Source of the DNA: Gnetum montanum
Taxonomy: Eukaryota > Streptophyta > Gnetopsida > Gnetales > Gnetaceae
DNA length: 64,000 nucleotides
Direction: 5' to 3'
Assembly: GCA_015680685.1 (NCBI GenBank)
Contig: MNCI01000579.1
Coordinates: 625,841-689,840, forward strand
Part shown: piece after piece, positions 11,001 through 21,199 of the stretch
Position numbering within the stretch: position 1 is the first letter of the stretch
Layout: each line of letters opens with the position of its first letter
Notes under the pieces: model-generated
What the model saw: the letters and a program-made list of their open reading frames with translations, nothing else
What the model was told of the DNA's origin: nothing
The model's database searches: none
Translations under genes and position numbers: made by a program

Positions 11001-11479
11001 AATATTTGGTCCATAAAAAGTACATATATCAAAGCATGCAATCAATGTGGAAAAGAAACATATATTCAAAGGTGTCTATACAAAACAACCACAAGATAGG
11101 AGGGTACCCAATGATTGATAGCCAACTCAGATAGAAATAAATTATGCATGAAACCAACAGAGAGCCTAACATGTGCTTATGTTGAAAGCATGAATGAACT
11201 TGAGCAAGTTCATCACCAACTCTCTAATGATAAAGATGATGATACCTATCAGGGAGAGTTGGAAATCCCTGATAACTTCAAGAAAGAACCCCTAGAGCTA
11301 GAGCTACAAACTCTATTAGTTGGCATGTAATATGCATTTTTAAACATTGGTAAACTGATCATAATCAATGTCAAACTTGCTCCTAAATAAAAGAAAAAAT
11401 ATTAAAGGTGGTTAAAAAATGGCCAACAACATTTGCATGGTCATACTTGGAATTGACAGGAATTAATCGAAGGATATGT
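11001..11479 (+). pseudogene. A linker between protease and RT
   Basis: Contains the frame 11115-11330 (NSDRNKLCMKP ... GELEIPDNFKKEPLELELQTLL). This is the conserved acidic linker before RT, also seen in B (17322-17519, LDILDTTELEPIKLNMLLES) and, on the minus strand, in D around 28650-28720. It has no catalytic motif; it is part of the pol reading frame with few stops. Confidence 0.6.
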
Positions 11480-12720
11480 CAACATCACATTTATACTGAC
11501 CCAACCATGAAGCTAAGAAGGTAGATGCAGAGGTGGTTGAATCCCAAATTGAAGTAGATCATCAAGGAGAAAATAGAGTAACTCCTTAAGGTAGAGTTCA
11601 TCTATCCCATCACGAATAGTGAGTGGGTTAGCCCACTTATAATTGTTTCAAAGAAAGGTGGTGAGTGGCAGGTTTGCATCGACTTTAGGTTGTTGAACAT
11701 GGTGACATGAAAAGATTACTTTCCATTACCATTTGTAGATCAAGTGTTGGACACCATATCTAGGCATTGCTATTATAGCTTCTTAGATGGTTATAGTGGC
11801 TATAACCAAATTGAAATTGTGCCAGAAGTTTAGGCCAAGACAACATTCATGAGTCCCTGGGGAACTTTTGCGTATTGTCAAATGCCATTTGGTTTGTGAA
11901 ATGCCCCTATAACATTTCAATGCTTGGTCCTTAGTATTTTCCAATAGTAGATCGATAGTGGTGTGGAAGTCTTCATGGATGACTTCTTCATCTATGTATC
12001 TATGTTTGGACAAGCCTTGGACTGCCTTGAGGAAGTACTGAAGAGATGTGTCAAAACAAATCTACAGCTCAATTGGCAAAAGAGTCATCTCATGATCCAA
12101 GAAGGCATTATGTTGGGGTACTGAATTTCACAAGAAGGGATTGAGGTTAATCGAGAAAAGATAAGGATCATTTAAGGAATTACATGTCAACTAGAGATAG
12201 TCAAATATTTTAGATCATTCCTTGGACATACTAGTTACTACCAGTGATTCATAGGGAATTTCTCTAAGATCACAAAGTCATTGGTCAAGCTTATGAAAAA
12301 TTATGCTCCATTCATCTAGACTAAGGAGTGTGAACATGCATTCTAATAGTTGAAGGAAAAACTTGTTGAAACTCCAATTCTATGGGCACTAGACTGGTCT
12401 AGACCATTTCACATAATGATGGATGCATCTAATTATGCTTTGGGAGTAGTTCTTATGCAATTAGACGATAATAAAACATCCATATTACATCCACTATGCG
12501 AGTTGAAGCATTGTGGTTGCATAGCTAAATTACACCATAATTGAAAAAGAATTGATGGCTATGGTGTTTACTCTCAAGAAGTTTAGGCACTATGTGCTTA
12601 GCTACTAGGTGTTTGTGCACACAAACCATAGTGCCATCCACTTCCTAATGAACAAGTTAATGGTGAAACCTCGTATCATATGATGTTTTGTGATCTTGTA
12701 GGAATTTGATCTCACGATGG
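11480..12720 (+). pseudogene. pol: A reverse transcriptase and RNase H
   Basis: RT blocks in order: ITNSEWVSPLIIV (about 11605-11650), CIDFRLLNM (about 11675-11703), FLDGYSGYNQIEIVPE (about 11780-11828), TTFMSPWGTFAYCQMPFGL (about 11838-11898) and the catalytic VFMDDF (about 11966-11985). Template-strand motifs NWQKSHLM and FLGHTSYY follow. RNase H starts near 12340 (FHIMMDASNYALGVVL, about 12407-12460) and ends in a decayed part near 12700. Both RT aspartates are kept. The block is broken by several TAG/TGA codons and a frameshift in RNase H around 12470. The order PR-RT-RH-IN is that of Ty3/gypsy elements. Confidence 0.9.
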
Positions 12721-14097
12721 TAGATCGGAAGGGAACTAAGAATGTGATCGTTAACCACCTCTCTTCATTGAGATGGGACAAAAAAGAGGAGGAGAGCCCA
12801 ATCTCTGATCAATTCCTAGATGAATTCCTCTTTACTGTTGCAATAAATAAACAAATGCTTGTAGAACCAAAATGGTATGATAACATTCTCACTTATCTTC
12901 TTACTCAGGAGATGCCACAAGATCTTGACTTTAGAAAGAAATAATAGTTTCTTCATCAGGTCAAATACTTCATGGAAATCAATGGGCACCTTTACAAGGT
13001 GTGTGCTTGATGCAGACCAATTACGCATTCTCTAGGATGCTCATGAAGGCCCTTGCAGAGGCCACTATGCAGAGAGGTGAATGACCATAAAAATCATAAT
13101 AGCAAGATATTACTAGCTTGCAATCGTCAAGGATGTCCACTAGTTTGTCCAATCTTGTGAATGCTGCCAATGAGATGGTGTGATGATTGCACGAATGGAG
13201 GATCCTCAATAGTGGATTTAGCCACTGGAACCTTTTGATATTTTGGAAATAGACTTCATGGGTTCCATCACATCCATTTCTAATAGAAAAGCATATATTA
13301 TAGTAGCAGTTAACTACTACACAAAATGGGCAAAGGAAGCAATCGTCATTGATTGTACATCATCCACTACTGCCCGATTCATATAACAAAATGTTGTAAA
13401 CAAGTTTGGTGTGCCATGTGCACTAATTTCTAACAATGGAACCCATTTCATAGGTGAAAGCTTGTGCAAGTTAATGAAATACTTGGGGGTTGACCATAAA
13501 TTAACAACACCTTACCACCCCCAAGCCAATGGTCAAGTAGAAGTCACCAATAGGGAGATTAATAAAATCTTAATAAGAACTGCAAGAAAATATAGGAAAT
13601 ATTGGAGCACAAACTTCAATGACATCCTATGGGCCTACCACTCAACATGGAAACTTCCTATTAGCTATTCTCCCTATAAGCTAGTGTACAGGAAACTCCC
13701 AACACTTCTAATCAAATTCGAGCTTCGTACACTTTCAACAGCTTGTGACTTGGACCTTAACTTAAGTCTAGCAAAAAGAAAAGAATTTCTCAACCTAAAC
13801 ATGAGAGATGAAAGTCAACTAGTGGTCCTATCTTTGAATGAAGTGCACAATACATACAAGAAAATACAACATGAACTAAGAATAAGAAAAGTAAAATTCC
13901 AACTAGGTGATAAGGTTCTCTACTAGAACCTCACACACGTACCTCAGAAGGTAAAGTTCCAAACATTGTGGAAGGGATCTTACATAGTTGCTGAAACCTT
14001 TCCTTCTGGGGCCATGACCATATACAAACTTGAGAGCCCTAATAAAAGGGAGTTGGTAAACATCCAATAGGTAAAGCTTTTCCATGAGCCCAAGTAA
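12721..14097 (+). pseudogene. pol: A integrase
   Basis: The linker 12717-12944 leads to an HHCC zinc-binding region (about 13030-13170; HEGPCRGHY then CECC). The core begins IDFMGSI (about 13247). The 171-codon frame 13411-13926 carries THFIGES, TTPYHPQANGQVEVTNREI, WAYHSTWKLP and SPYKLVY, hallmarks of the Athila/Tat group. Of the catalytic D-D-35-E triad, the first Asp is present (IDFMG), the second is Asn (ISNNGTHF, about 13429) and the Glu is kept (GQVEV). The C-terminal part (VLYxNLTHVPQ, LFHEPK) ends at a stop at 14095-14097. No chromodomain. Confidence 0.9.
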
Positions 14098-14170
14098 GCT
14101 AGTGCAACAAATACCTCAATAGCAGGACAACCACATTCAATATTTTGGATCTCCTCCTTCCAACTCAGTT

Positions 14171-14180
14171 GTGGGGGGTA
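14171..14180 (+). promoter_or_regulatory. A internal polypurine-tract copy
   Basis: gtggggggta in the context cagttgtggggggtatggcc, about 75 bp after integrase. It matches the 3' PPT consensus AGTCATGGGGGTA. The same place is occupied in C (36105), D (26134-26146, minus) and F (57609-57623, minus), always followed by ATGGCCATC or similar. Confidence 0.6.
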
Positions 14181-15669
14181 TGGCCATCTGTGCTAATTAT
14201 CCATATGGATCCTCAATTTTCTACTTTTTTTTCCACACTTTTGATTTTACAAATTATTTAATTTTACACCTTTTTGATTTTCAAATTTTCCCTATTTTTA
14301 CACCTTTATTTGTTTTACACCATCATTAATATGTGTGAATCCTTCTTAAATATTTTACACTTTCTTGTATATTTTACTTTGTTTGAGTATGATTTTCACT
14401 TTTTGCTAATAAAGCATGCTTTATTGCCAACAAGACATGGGTTGTCATGGTTGCTACTGATGGTGGCTTGTGTTTAATGTTTGTTTGATGATGTTTGGTT
14501 TTTATTTTTGAATTTTTGTACTCATGACTTAGTCCTAATTTCTTTTTTATGGTTACAGGTAGTGAGTCCACAATATCCACCCATCCACCAAATCTATGGT
14601 TTTCCTTATTTTGGAAGGTTGAGGTCCCTTCCATTAAGTAAACTTTTAATTAACTAGTGACCTTGGTATTTTTTGAAATTGGGAAAGATTCAAAGGTTTG
14701 AATAGGGTGTGACTTAAAGGGGACTCAATACTCTTTGTACTCTTCTACTGACTTGAGTGCTTGGGTGTTTCTATTGATTTCTTAGTGTTCCATGTTATCC
14801 AATCAGAGGAAGTTAAATAATGTCTTTGCATGGTGTGGTTCCTATATATATATATAAGGATGGAAATTCAAAGCACACCCCTTAGACAAATAAACAAGCT
14901 ACAAGCATTAGTTATGGGACTAGAAAGACATGTTACCCATGCCTAAAAGTCCCCTCTAACCAAGGCCCTCTCTCATTCTTATCTCTCTTTTCTTCTCTTT
15001 TTGGAATAGTGGTTGTTTTGTTGGAATACCCTTGTGTCTTGAGGGGGTGGATCAGTCTTGGAGTGATGATGCGAAGTCACTGGAAGTGGTTGGTTTTGGT
15101 TTGGACTAAGGATGGATCTTTTTTGGTCATTTTAAATGTGAAATCTGCAAGGGACCTTTTATAACCTCAACTTGGAAATCCATTCCACCTTCTTCATCAT
15201 CCCTCACTACTATTCATAATTCACCTTGTTGCCAATTTCCATGTTTTTGATCCCTTGATTGGGTCGGATGTACTTGAATTCTTAAGTAGATCCTTCTAGG
15301 TGGGTTCTTAACCTTCTTCACCATTAGTCATCCATGGAGCCCATGGGCTCCTTAGTTGAAGTTATGCAAGGGTAAGCTAGGCATGTTCTTGCTATACGAT
15401 GACCTAATTGCATATCTTTTGGTTGGAACGTTAAGCCCCTTACCCTTGACATTGTTGCAATCATACCTTTCATACACCTCATTGTTCATCCCACTTTGTG
15501 CTCCCGTAAAATCTTATAACATTCATTCTCTACATTATTTTCTCAAATTTCTTAATTTTCTAAGCTCCAATTCCCTATTCTACTATTTTCATTTCAATTG
15601 TGACTTTTTAGGCTTCCATTTTACTCTAATTTCACTCAAAAACTCCTTGTATTTTCAAAGTTCTAGAAA
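14181..15669 (+). other. A post-integrase spacer (non-coding)
   Basis: T-rich start with repeated 'ttttacac' strings (14220-14370), then the blocks conserved in Z, C, D, E and F: a 'gtgagtccac' plus 'cacccatccacc' block (about 14560-14595), the 'aaattcaaagcacacccctt' block (about 14864) and 'tagaaagacatgttacccat' (about 14923). No conserved open frame; the frame 15356-15679 is a T-rich hydrophobic shadow. A short TATATATATATA run lies at about 14845. Confidence 0.7.
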
Positions 15670-15790
15670 AGTCAAATAAAGTCAACGATGGTCAATAGTT
15701 ACATTGACTAGGCCTAGTTTACACAACAGATCTCATTGACTAGGCCCTATCAACGCATGAGAAAAATACTATAAATACTATCGAACACTT
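15670..15790 (+). promoter_or_regulatory. A internal, LTR-like promoter for ORF3
   Basis: The motifs 'cattgactaggcctag' (about 15702) and 'cattgactaggccctatcaa' (about 15734) repeat the U3 motif type of subfamily II LTRs. They are followed after about 20 bp by ctataaatac (about 15769-15778). The same arrangement occurs on the minus strand in D (24535-24665) and F (55920-56045). I infer a second transcription start that produces a transcript for the third ORF. Confidence 0.6.
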
Positions 15791-15923
15791 TGCCATTTTT
15801 ACAATTTCCTTCATAACATAAGGGAGTTTTTGCCATTTTTCAAAGCCTAAAACCTTCCCAAGTCCATAACCTTCTAACCATTTGTCTAAATCACTCCATT
15901 TTTTAATCCTAAGGCTACCAGAG

Positions 15924-16242
15924 GTAAGCTCTCAGTTGCGGGGACCACAAATGTCCCATTTTTGATAGAAAATGTTTCACCATTTCTCTAACTCCCATAA
16001 AGGTTTAACTAGAAAATCAACTATCAAACATCAAAGATAGAAGAGTTAAACCTTTCCAACAAGCTCTGGTGATAATTACAACAAATAATTAGTAAATAAA
16101 TAAATAATTAATTAATTAACAAAACATTCCATCTACCATGGTCTACCCTTAGTTAAAGTATAACCAACTAAAGGGAAAAGGTATCCAAGAATTTCAAGAT
16201 ATACATTATATCTACTAATTTGTGGATGTGTTGTGACCATAG
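15924..16242 (+). other. A leader intron of ORF3
   Basis: Donor ccagag|gtaagc at 15924; acceptor ttgtgaccatag ending at 16242, with the ORF3 ATG as the next three bases. The donor is conserved in D (aaag|gtaagt) and F (agag|gtaagc); all three acceptors abut ATG. The length varies (319, 307 and 276 bp), which favours a real intron over conserved coding sequence. Confidence 0.65.
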
Positions 16243-17110
16243 ATGGCACCAAAGGGAAAGAATTCGTAGGAAGAAAGACGTACCAACCAAAGGGAAAATG
16301 ACCAAGAATGGGAAGGGGCTAGAAATAGGCCTAAGAAGAACTACTAGAAACCCATGCAACAGGACCTCTTCAAGAGGAGCCCCAAGTGAAATTTATTTGG
16401 TAGATTTTGGAAGCAAAAGTAGCCTCAAAACTATCACAACATGGAGAGGTACTAGGACCAACACCAAGGCTTGAAGTCATGTTAACATACGCCTACCTCA
16501 ACACCATTAGGTCTTTCAACATCCAATGCTTAGTTCTCCAAGAACTAAATTTTGAGCCATTTTTGAAGCATGGACAGAATTGCAAACCTCTCCCATGTGG
16601 CAAATTAGCACTTCTAGTGGGGAGTGGTACATGGGAGAGACATACCTCTTCTAGAATAATAGAAGGTCAAGCTCTATCATTAAGATCAAGGACATTCAAG
16701 TGTCTTATTAAGCTAAAGGAATCACACAGGTGCTTGCGTTGCCTAACATAGGAACACAATTGGCAAAGTTGTTGACATGGGTTGACTTTGAAGCCAAGAA
16801 GAAGTGGACCCAACGATGTTATGGGGTCAATCGTAAGGAGTTCGGTGTGCTCACACTGATATAGTCTACTAAAGATATGTGCTCACACTAACAGTGTGCT
16901 CACACTTCAATCCAATGATAAGGCCTAGTAAGGTGACTGCTTTTTTTGCTTGAGCATGCATCTCTCTAAGCAAGAGATTTCTGACAAACCATCCACAATT
17001 GATCTACTTAGAGATCGAGAAACATTTCAAGGAGAATGAACATGGAAGGAAAATGTTGCAAAAGGGCAAGGATCATTTCCTATGCCAATGAACATGCAAG
17101 TCATGTGAAG
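16243..17110 (+). pseudogene. A third ORF (ORF3), N-terminal part only
   Basis: Begins MAPKGKNS, basic like MAPKRD in E and MTPRRK in F. Blocks shared with D and F on the minus strand are: Arg/Lys-rich start (16243-16340), a conserved region with 'catgggagagacatacctct' (about 16630), 'VRPSKVTAFFA' type sequence (about 16912-16950) and 'EIEKHFKEN' (about 17018). It breaks off near 17110 before the coiled coil. Several stops and frame shifts. Function unknown; no match to envelope features. Confidence 0.65.
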
Positions 17111-18029
17111 AATGAATGTGTGTGTGTGCAGAAGTGCTTATATGTAATAACCACGAAATAATAACCCATCTTGTGATGAAAAAAAAATGAAAGTTGTAAG
17201 TCTACCATGTGCATAAAATGTCATGACATCGTCAATAGTTCTTACATTGATGAACTAGATAATATGAAACACCTAAAATGGTCACTTTTTCATATAGAAG
17301 ACTTAAAGCCTTAAAGAAGATATGGATTGGGAAGAGTTGGACATTCTTGATACAACTGAATTAGAGCCCATTAAACTCAATATGTTATTAGAATCTATAG
17401 AATATATGTTTAAAAAATGGCAAATTGATAATTCAAAATGTCTATCTCATGCAGTAGAAAAAGAAGAAGTTACTAGAGATCATGAACAAATGGGTAACAA
17501 AATTTACTTGATCATATGATGAAATAACACAAAATGACAATCTCTTATGCTAGGATAGAATCTACATTGATCCAACCATCAAGCCTAAATGAGAATGTAA
17601 GTGAAATCCAAAATTAAAGTAAGTGATCAAAAAGAAGATTAAGAGGCTCATGAAAACTACATTTACATATCTAGACTATAAGTGGATGAGCTCACTTATA
17701 TTATGTCAAAATAAGAAGGCTAGTGAAGGATCTATATTAATTTTAGGTTGTTGAATATGGAAATCTTCAAGAATCATTTTCTATTGCCATTTGTTGACTA
17801 GGTGTTGGACATCATCATGTGCCACAAGTAGTACAACTTCTTGGATGGATACAATGGCTATAATCAAAATTCAAATAACATTGAAAAATCAAGCCAAGAC
17901 TATATTTACAAGATCCTAGAAACATTTTGCTTCATTTGGCTTGTGTAATTCTCTAGCAACACTTTAATGGTTGGTCCTTAGTATATTCTAGTAAATAAAA
18001 GGTGATAGTATGGAAGTTTTCATGGATGA
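17111..18029 (+). pseudogene. pol: Element B pol, first part (linker and RT)
   Basis: From about 17110 the sequence aligns with A from about 11040. The frame 17322-17519 is the acidic pre-RT linker. RT follows from about 17540 (YIDPTIKPK, poorly preserved 'FLDGYNGYN' equivalent near 17840, GLCNS near 17938) to MEVFMDD at 18009-18029. There C's LTR interrupts between the catalytic aspartates and the next residues. The rest resumes at 39055. Many stops; it is one of the most decayed pol copies, consistent with being the oldest layer of the nest. Confidence 0.75.
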
Positions 18030-18890
18030 TTATGAATTGTTTGTTGATTACCCTTGATATTGGATCCTTGATATTAGAGCCCCAATATTGAAGCCCCGAT
18101 ATCATAGCCCATGCTACGTTATCTGATATCTGATATCATAGAATGCATGCTGAGCTATAAATATAACACTTGGGTGCATGATTCATTCATTCCATATCTT
18201 AGTTATAGTGAAGTTCTTGAACTTTTCCCTCTGAAAGTTAGAATATTTTCTAAGTGCCTATAGTAGAAGTCAAAGAAGTATATAGATCTTTATTTGAGAA
18301 CTAATGTATGTGAACACTTTAGTGTGAATGACAATAAAGACGAGCTTTCATGATCAAACCTTGTAACACTTGGACTAGATTAATGTTTTCCTTATGCAAT
18401 TAATATTCATGTCATTTACTTTAATGTTTCTAAGTAATTAATTAATATTAGTTAAATAGCAAACATAAGTATGACCACTTTGAGCATATGTTTAATGCTT
18501 GGTAATCCTAGTAGCTATTAATGCTTGGTAACCCACTGGTGCTATAACATGTTTAGGATGTGTATGAAAAGTGGGAATGGATGCTTATGTTAGGATTAGT
18601 TAAATATTAGCTAGTCATTAGATTAATTAGGCAATTAAATGCTTTATTATTATTCTTAGGGGACTTAAACTTATAAAAGATAAAATGATAAAAATCATAT
18701 GCTTTAGTTACACTTAACCATACACTTGCACTTCACAAGTGAACTTGAGAAGACAATGATTGCAATGGTTAGATTCACCTCCTAGAAATTGGTGTACTTA
18801 GAGAGCTAAGGTCTACAAAATGTGACTAGATCATTAAGTAAATGCTAGTGATTTTTATGGTTGGGAATAGGGTATACTTGTTGCTCATCA
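18030..18890 (+). repeat. C 5' LTR
   Basis: Starts ttatgaattg, which aligns without gaps to the 3' LTR start tgattaatca, and ends TTGCTCATCA. U3 has gatattgg, gatatta, cgatatca and gatatctgatatc (18055-18135), then tataaata at about 18155. The caataaagacgagctttc polyadenylation block lies at about 18330. Confidence 0.9.
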
Positions 18891-18910
18891 TTGGTGCTGT
18901 TGTGGGGGAC
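18891..18910 (+). promoter_or_regulatory. C primer-binding site, tRNA-Asp type
   Basis: ttggtgctgttgtgggggac. The match to the expected TGGCGCCGTTGCCGGGGA is disturbed mainly at C-to-T positions, here on the other strand's pattern than in A and E. Confidence 0.8.
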
Positions 18911-19041
18911 TTTAGTTAGTAGTTGCATGCACTATCTAGAACTTAGTGAAACTATTCAAAATTATTGTAATGAACCTTAAAGTTGCAATCATTGAGAATA
19001 ATAATAATATTAAAAGCACATTATTTTTATTTTCAAATAAA

Positions 19042-19997
19042 ATGTCTTCTTCTCACGATTCTCTATCATTGTTCAAGCACAGTTCCAATCAAAGGCATGA
19101 TGTGTAAAAATAGTCAATGCCCTAGTAATGCAAGGTAGTCTATACTCATCTTGATGAGTATGTGCTAGATTTCACCATCATCTTACATAAGGATGAACAA
19201 ATGCAGTGGAGGGACATGGAGGGCAACATTATTTTGTTGCTCAATCGATCAATTCTTGCGATGTTTCTCTAAACTCTCACGAGGTTGGGTGTCCAAGGGC
19301 TCCATGTTGAATACTTTATGCAGGACCATAACTCTCGATATTATCATCCCACTAAGACCCAATGCAAGAAAGATTGAAAATAGGAGACTTGTTACAAATC
19401 TTTGAAGGGGAAAAAATTCACTAACCCCTTATTCCTGCTAGGCCAGAAAGATGGCGAGGATTCCTTCTTTGGGGGTTCTCAATTCACCAACTTTCCTTCT
19501 GTTATCTTTAATGAGGGAACCTAAACCAAAACTTATAGTCCACTATCAACAATCTTGGTGCAAGGAAAAATGGATCCCATGATCATGGGGGATGTAGAGG
19601 TGGGATCCATGGCAGGGAGGGGGAAAAGCATCAAAATGATGATCGTAGTTGAGACCATTGAAGGGGAGGTGGCAGGAATTGTGGTGGTGCTACTCCTTCT
19701 TCCTCTTCTCCTTCATCATCCTCCTCTTCCTTCTCTAGCTCTGACTAAAGTTGTAGAGGATGTAACTATGATGGCGGTGACTAGTAGGAAAAATATTATT
19801 GTAGGGCATATTTAAATAGTAGAGACCAAGAACATGGGCCTGCCACCAAGGGAGCCCTGCCACCAAGAAAGAAGGAATAGTAGAGGACATCATAGGCATC
19901 ATAGCCATCATGGAGGCTATGACTATGATGAGCCTTTACTTGTAACATGAAATATGCTAAACATCATAGAGGTAGTGAAAATTCTGACAAGGAATGT
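19042..19997 (+). pseudogene. gag: C gag, first part
   Basis: ATG at 19042 begins MSSSHDS. The block CKVVYTHLDEYVLDF (about 19130-19175) and a conserved 'DMEGNIILLL' equivalent follow; then a linker with runs of leucine codons from a decayed Ser/His region (19555-19800). It is interrupted at 19997 by D in the sequence gtgaaaattctgacaaggaatgt. The reading continues at 32261 (catgtggaagagagcaaaat), giving the same order as A around 8900. At least six stops. Confidence 0.85.
19993..19997 (+). repeat. D target-site duplication, left copy
   Basis: aatgt, immediately before D's left LTR edge. The right copy is catgt at 32261-32265. Four of five bases match, and removal of D plus one copy restores C's gag alignment. 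Confidence 0.75.
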
Positions 19998-20989
19998 TGA
20001 TGAGTAGTGAGGTACCCTTACACCCAACCATACAAATCACAAAGCATTCACATGCGACTTGGTTGAATTCCATGGACTTTATTGTTTCCAATGCACTATC
20101 CCTTTAGCAAGTGAATCTAACCTTAAATTCAATCATTGTCCTCCCAATTACATTTGTGATGTACATTGGTATGGTTAAGTGTAACTGAAGCATCTAATTT
20201 TTATCATATTTTATTTTATATTTTGGGTGTTCAAAATGTAGGTAAAAGGAATTTGATTAACTAATCTAAATTAATTAATTAACTACTATTTAACTAATCC
20301 TAACATAAGTATTTGTTCCCACTTTCTATACATGTCATGAACCCATGTATCCATTATTGGATGACCAAACACTACGCTACTAGGCGTACCAAGCACTAAC
20401 GTAGCTAGGATTACCAAGTGAATATGTGTTACACTCGAAGTGGTCATACTTATGTATTTAATCTATCTAGATTAATAATCTCATTAACTCAATTGCTGGA
20501 AAATACTTGAAAAATAATTAAGAATAATTAATAAATAATTGAAAACATTGAATGTATAAAAAAAAGAGCTAATCTATCTAAAGTGATTTAAGGTTTATTA
20601 GAAAGCTCATATTTATTGCCACACACATTGTCATGCTCAAGTACAACAATGCTCGTATAAAGATCTATACACTCAATGACTTTTGGTCTGGGCACTTAGG
20701 GAAAAAATTATAACTTTTGAATAGAAAAAATTCAAGAGGTTTTCTACTACTGAAATTTAGACTTCCCATAAATGCATTTGGTAGGCACATATTTATAGCC
20801 AATGGACAAACACCACGTCAACAAGGCATCGTCAATGTAGGTCAAGATATGTTGATGGGGCCTCGTGGACAAGGCCTCATCGATGTAGGTTGAGATATGT
20901 TGACGGGGCCTCGTGGACAAGGCCTCATTGATGTGGTTAGCTGCATTGATGAGGCTTTGTCAATGTAGCCAACCAACGATGACTCATCA
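19998..20989 (-). repeat. D 3' LTR
   Basis: On plus it runs TGATGAGTAG ... GACTCATCA. 992 bp, against 945 bp for the 5' LTR; the excess matches one extra U3 repeat unit (20834-20930). TATA (reverse of tatttatagcc) at about 20789-20799. U5 is toward 19998 with the family-typical 'ccctta cacccaaccata' edge. Confidence 0.92.
20834..20930 (-). repeat. Tandem 48-bp repeat in D's 3' U3
   Basis: Two adjacent copies of a unit containing 'atcgatgtaggt', 'gatatgttga' and 'ggggcctcgtggacaaggcc'. The 5' LTR has a single copy (about 32160-32205). The unit carries the GGCCTC / CATCGATG promoter motifs, so the duplication doubles the motif set. Confidence 0.75.
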
Positions 20990-21001
20990 TACCCCCATGA
21001 T
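20990..21001 (-). promoter_or_regulatory. D 3' polypurine tract
   Basis: Minus strand atcatgggggta directly before the LTR start. Perfect G5 run. Confidence 0.85.
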
Positions 21002-21199
21002 TGAATGAAAACTCATCTTGAGTTCCTTTACAAAATTGGGAAGTTATGGGATTATTGATTGAATTTTATTTTAACAAAAAAAACTTGACTAACTTGACAA
21101 AAAATGGAGTACCTAAGTGTATGGATCAACACATTACAAAAATGGTGGTGTTCAGGATACAAAATTGAACATCATGACATAACTCTTCAAAACATTTGG

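Larger units (their letters stand above)
7048..17110 (+). mobile_element. Element A: Athila-like retrotransposon, 3'-truncated
   Basis: Plus strand, with parts in order: 5' LTR 7048-7894, PBS 7895-7912, gag 8047-10590, protease about 10600-10900, RT/RNase H about 11480-12720, integrase about 13000-14097, internal PPT 14171-14180, spacer, internal promoter about 15670-15785, leader intron 15924-16242, and ORF3 from 16243. ORF3 breaks off near 17110, where B's pol starts; no 3' PPT or 3' LTR of A exists in the window. It has the most complete gag-pol of the plus-strand copies, but every frame has stops. Confidence 0.85.

Noticed and set aside
14843-14858. TATATATATATA run as a promoter
   Set aside because: Short simple repeat without the U3-type motifs and not conserved at this place in D or F.
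15356-15679. 107-codon hydrophobic frame that could suggest an env-like protein
   Set aside because: It lies in the T-rich spacer, is not conserved in Z, C, D or F, and hydrophobicity follows from T-rich codons.
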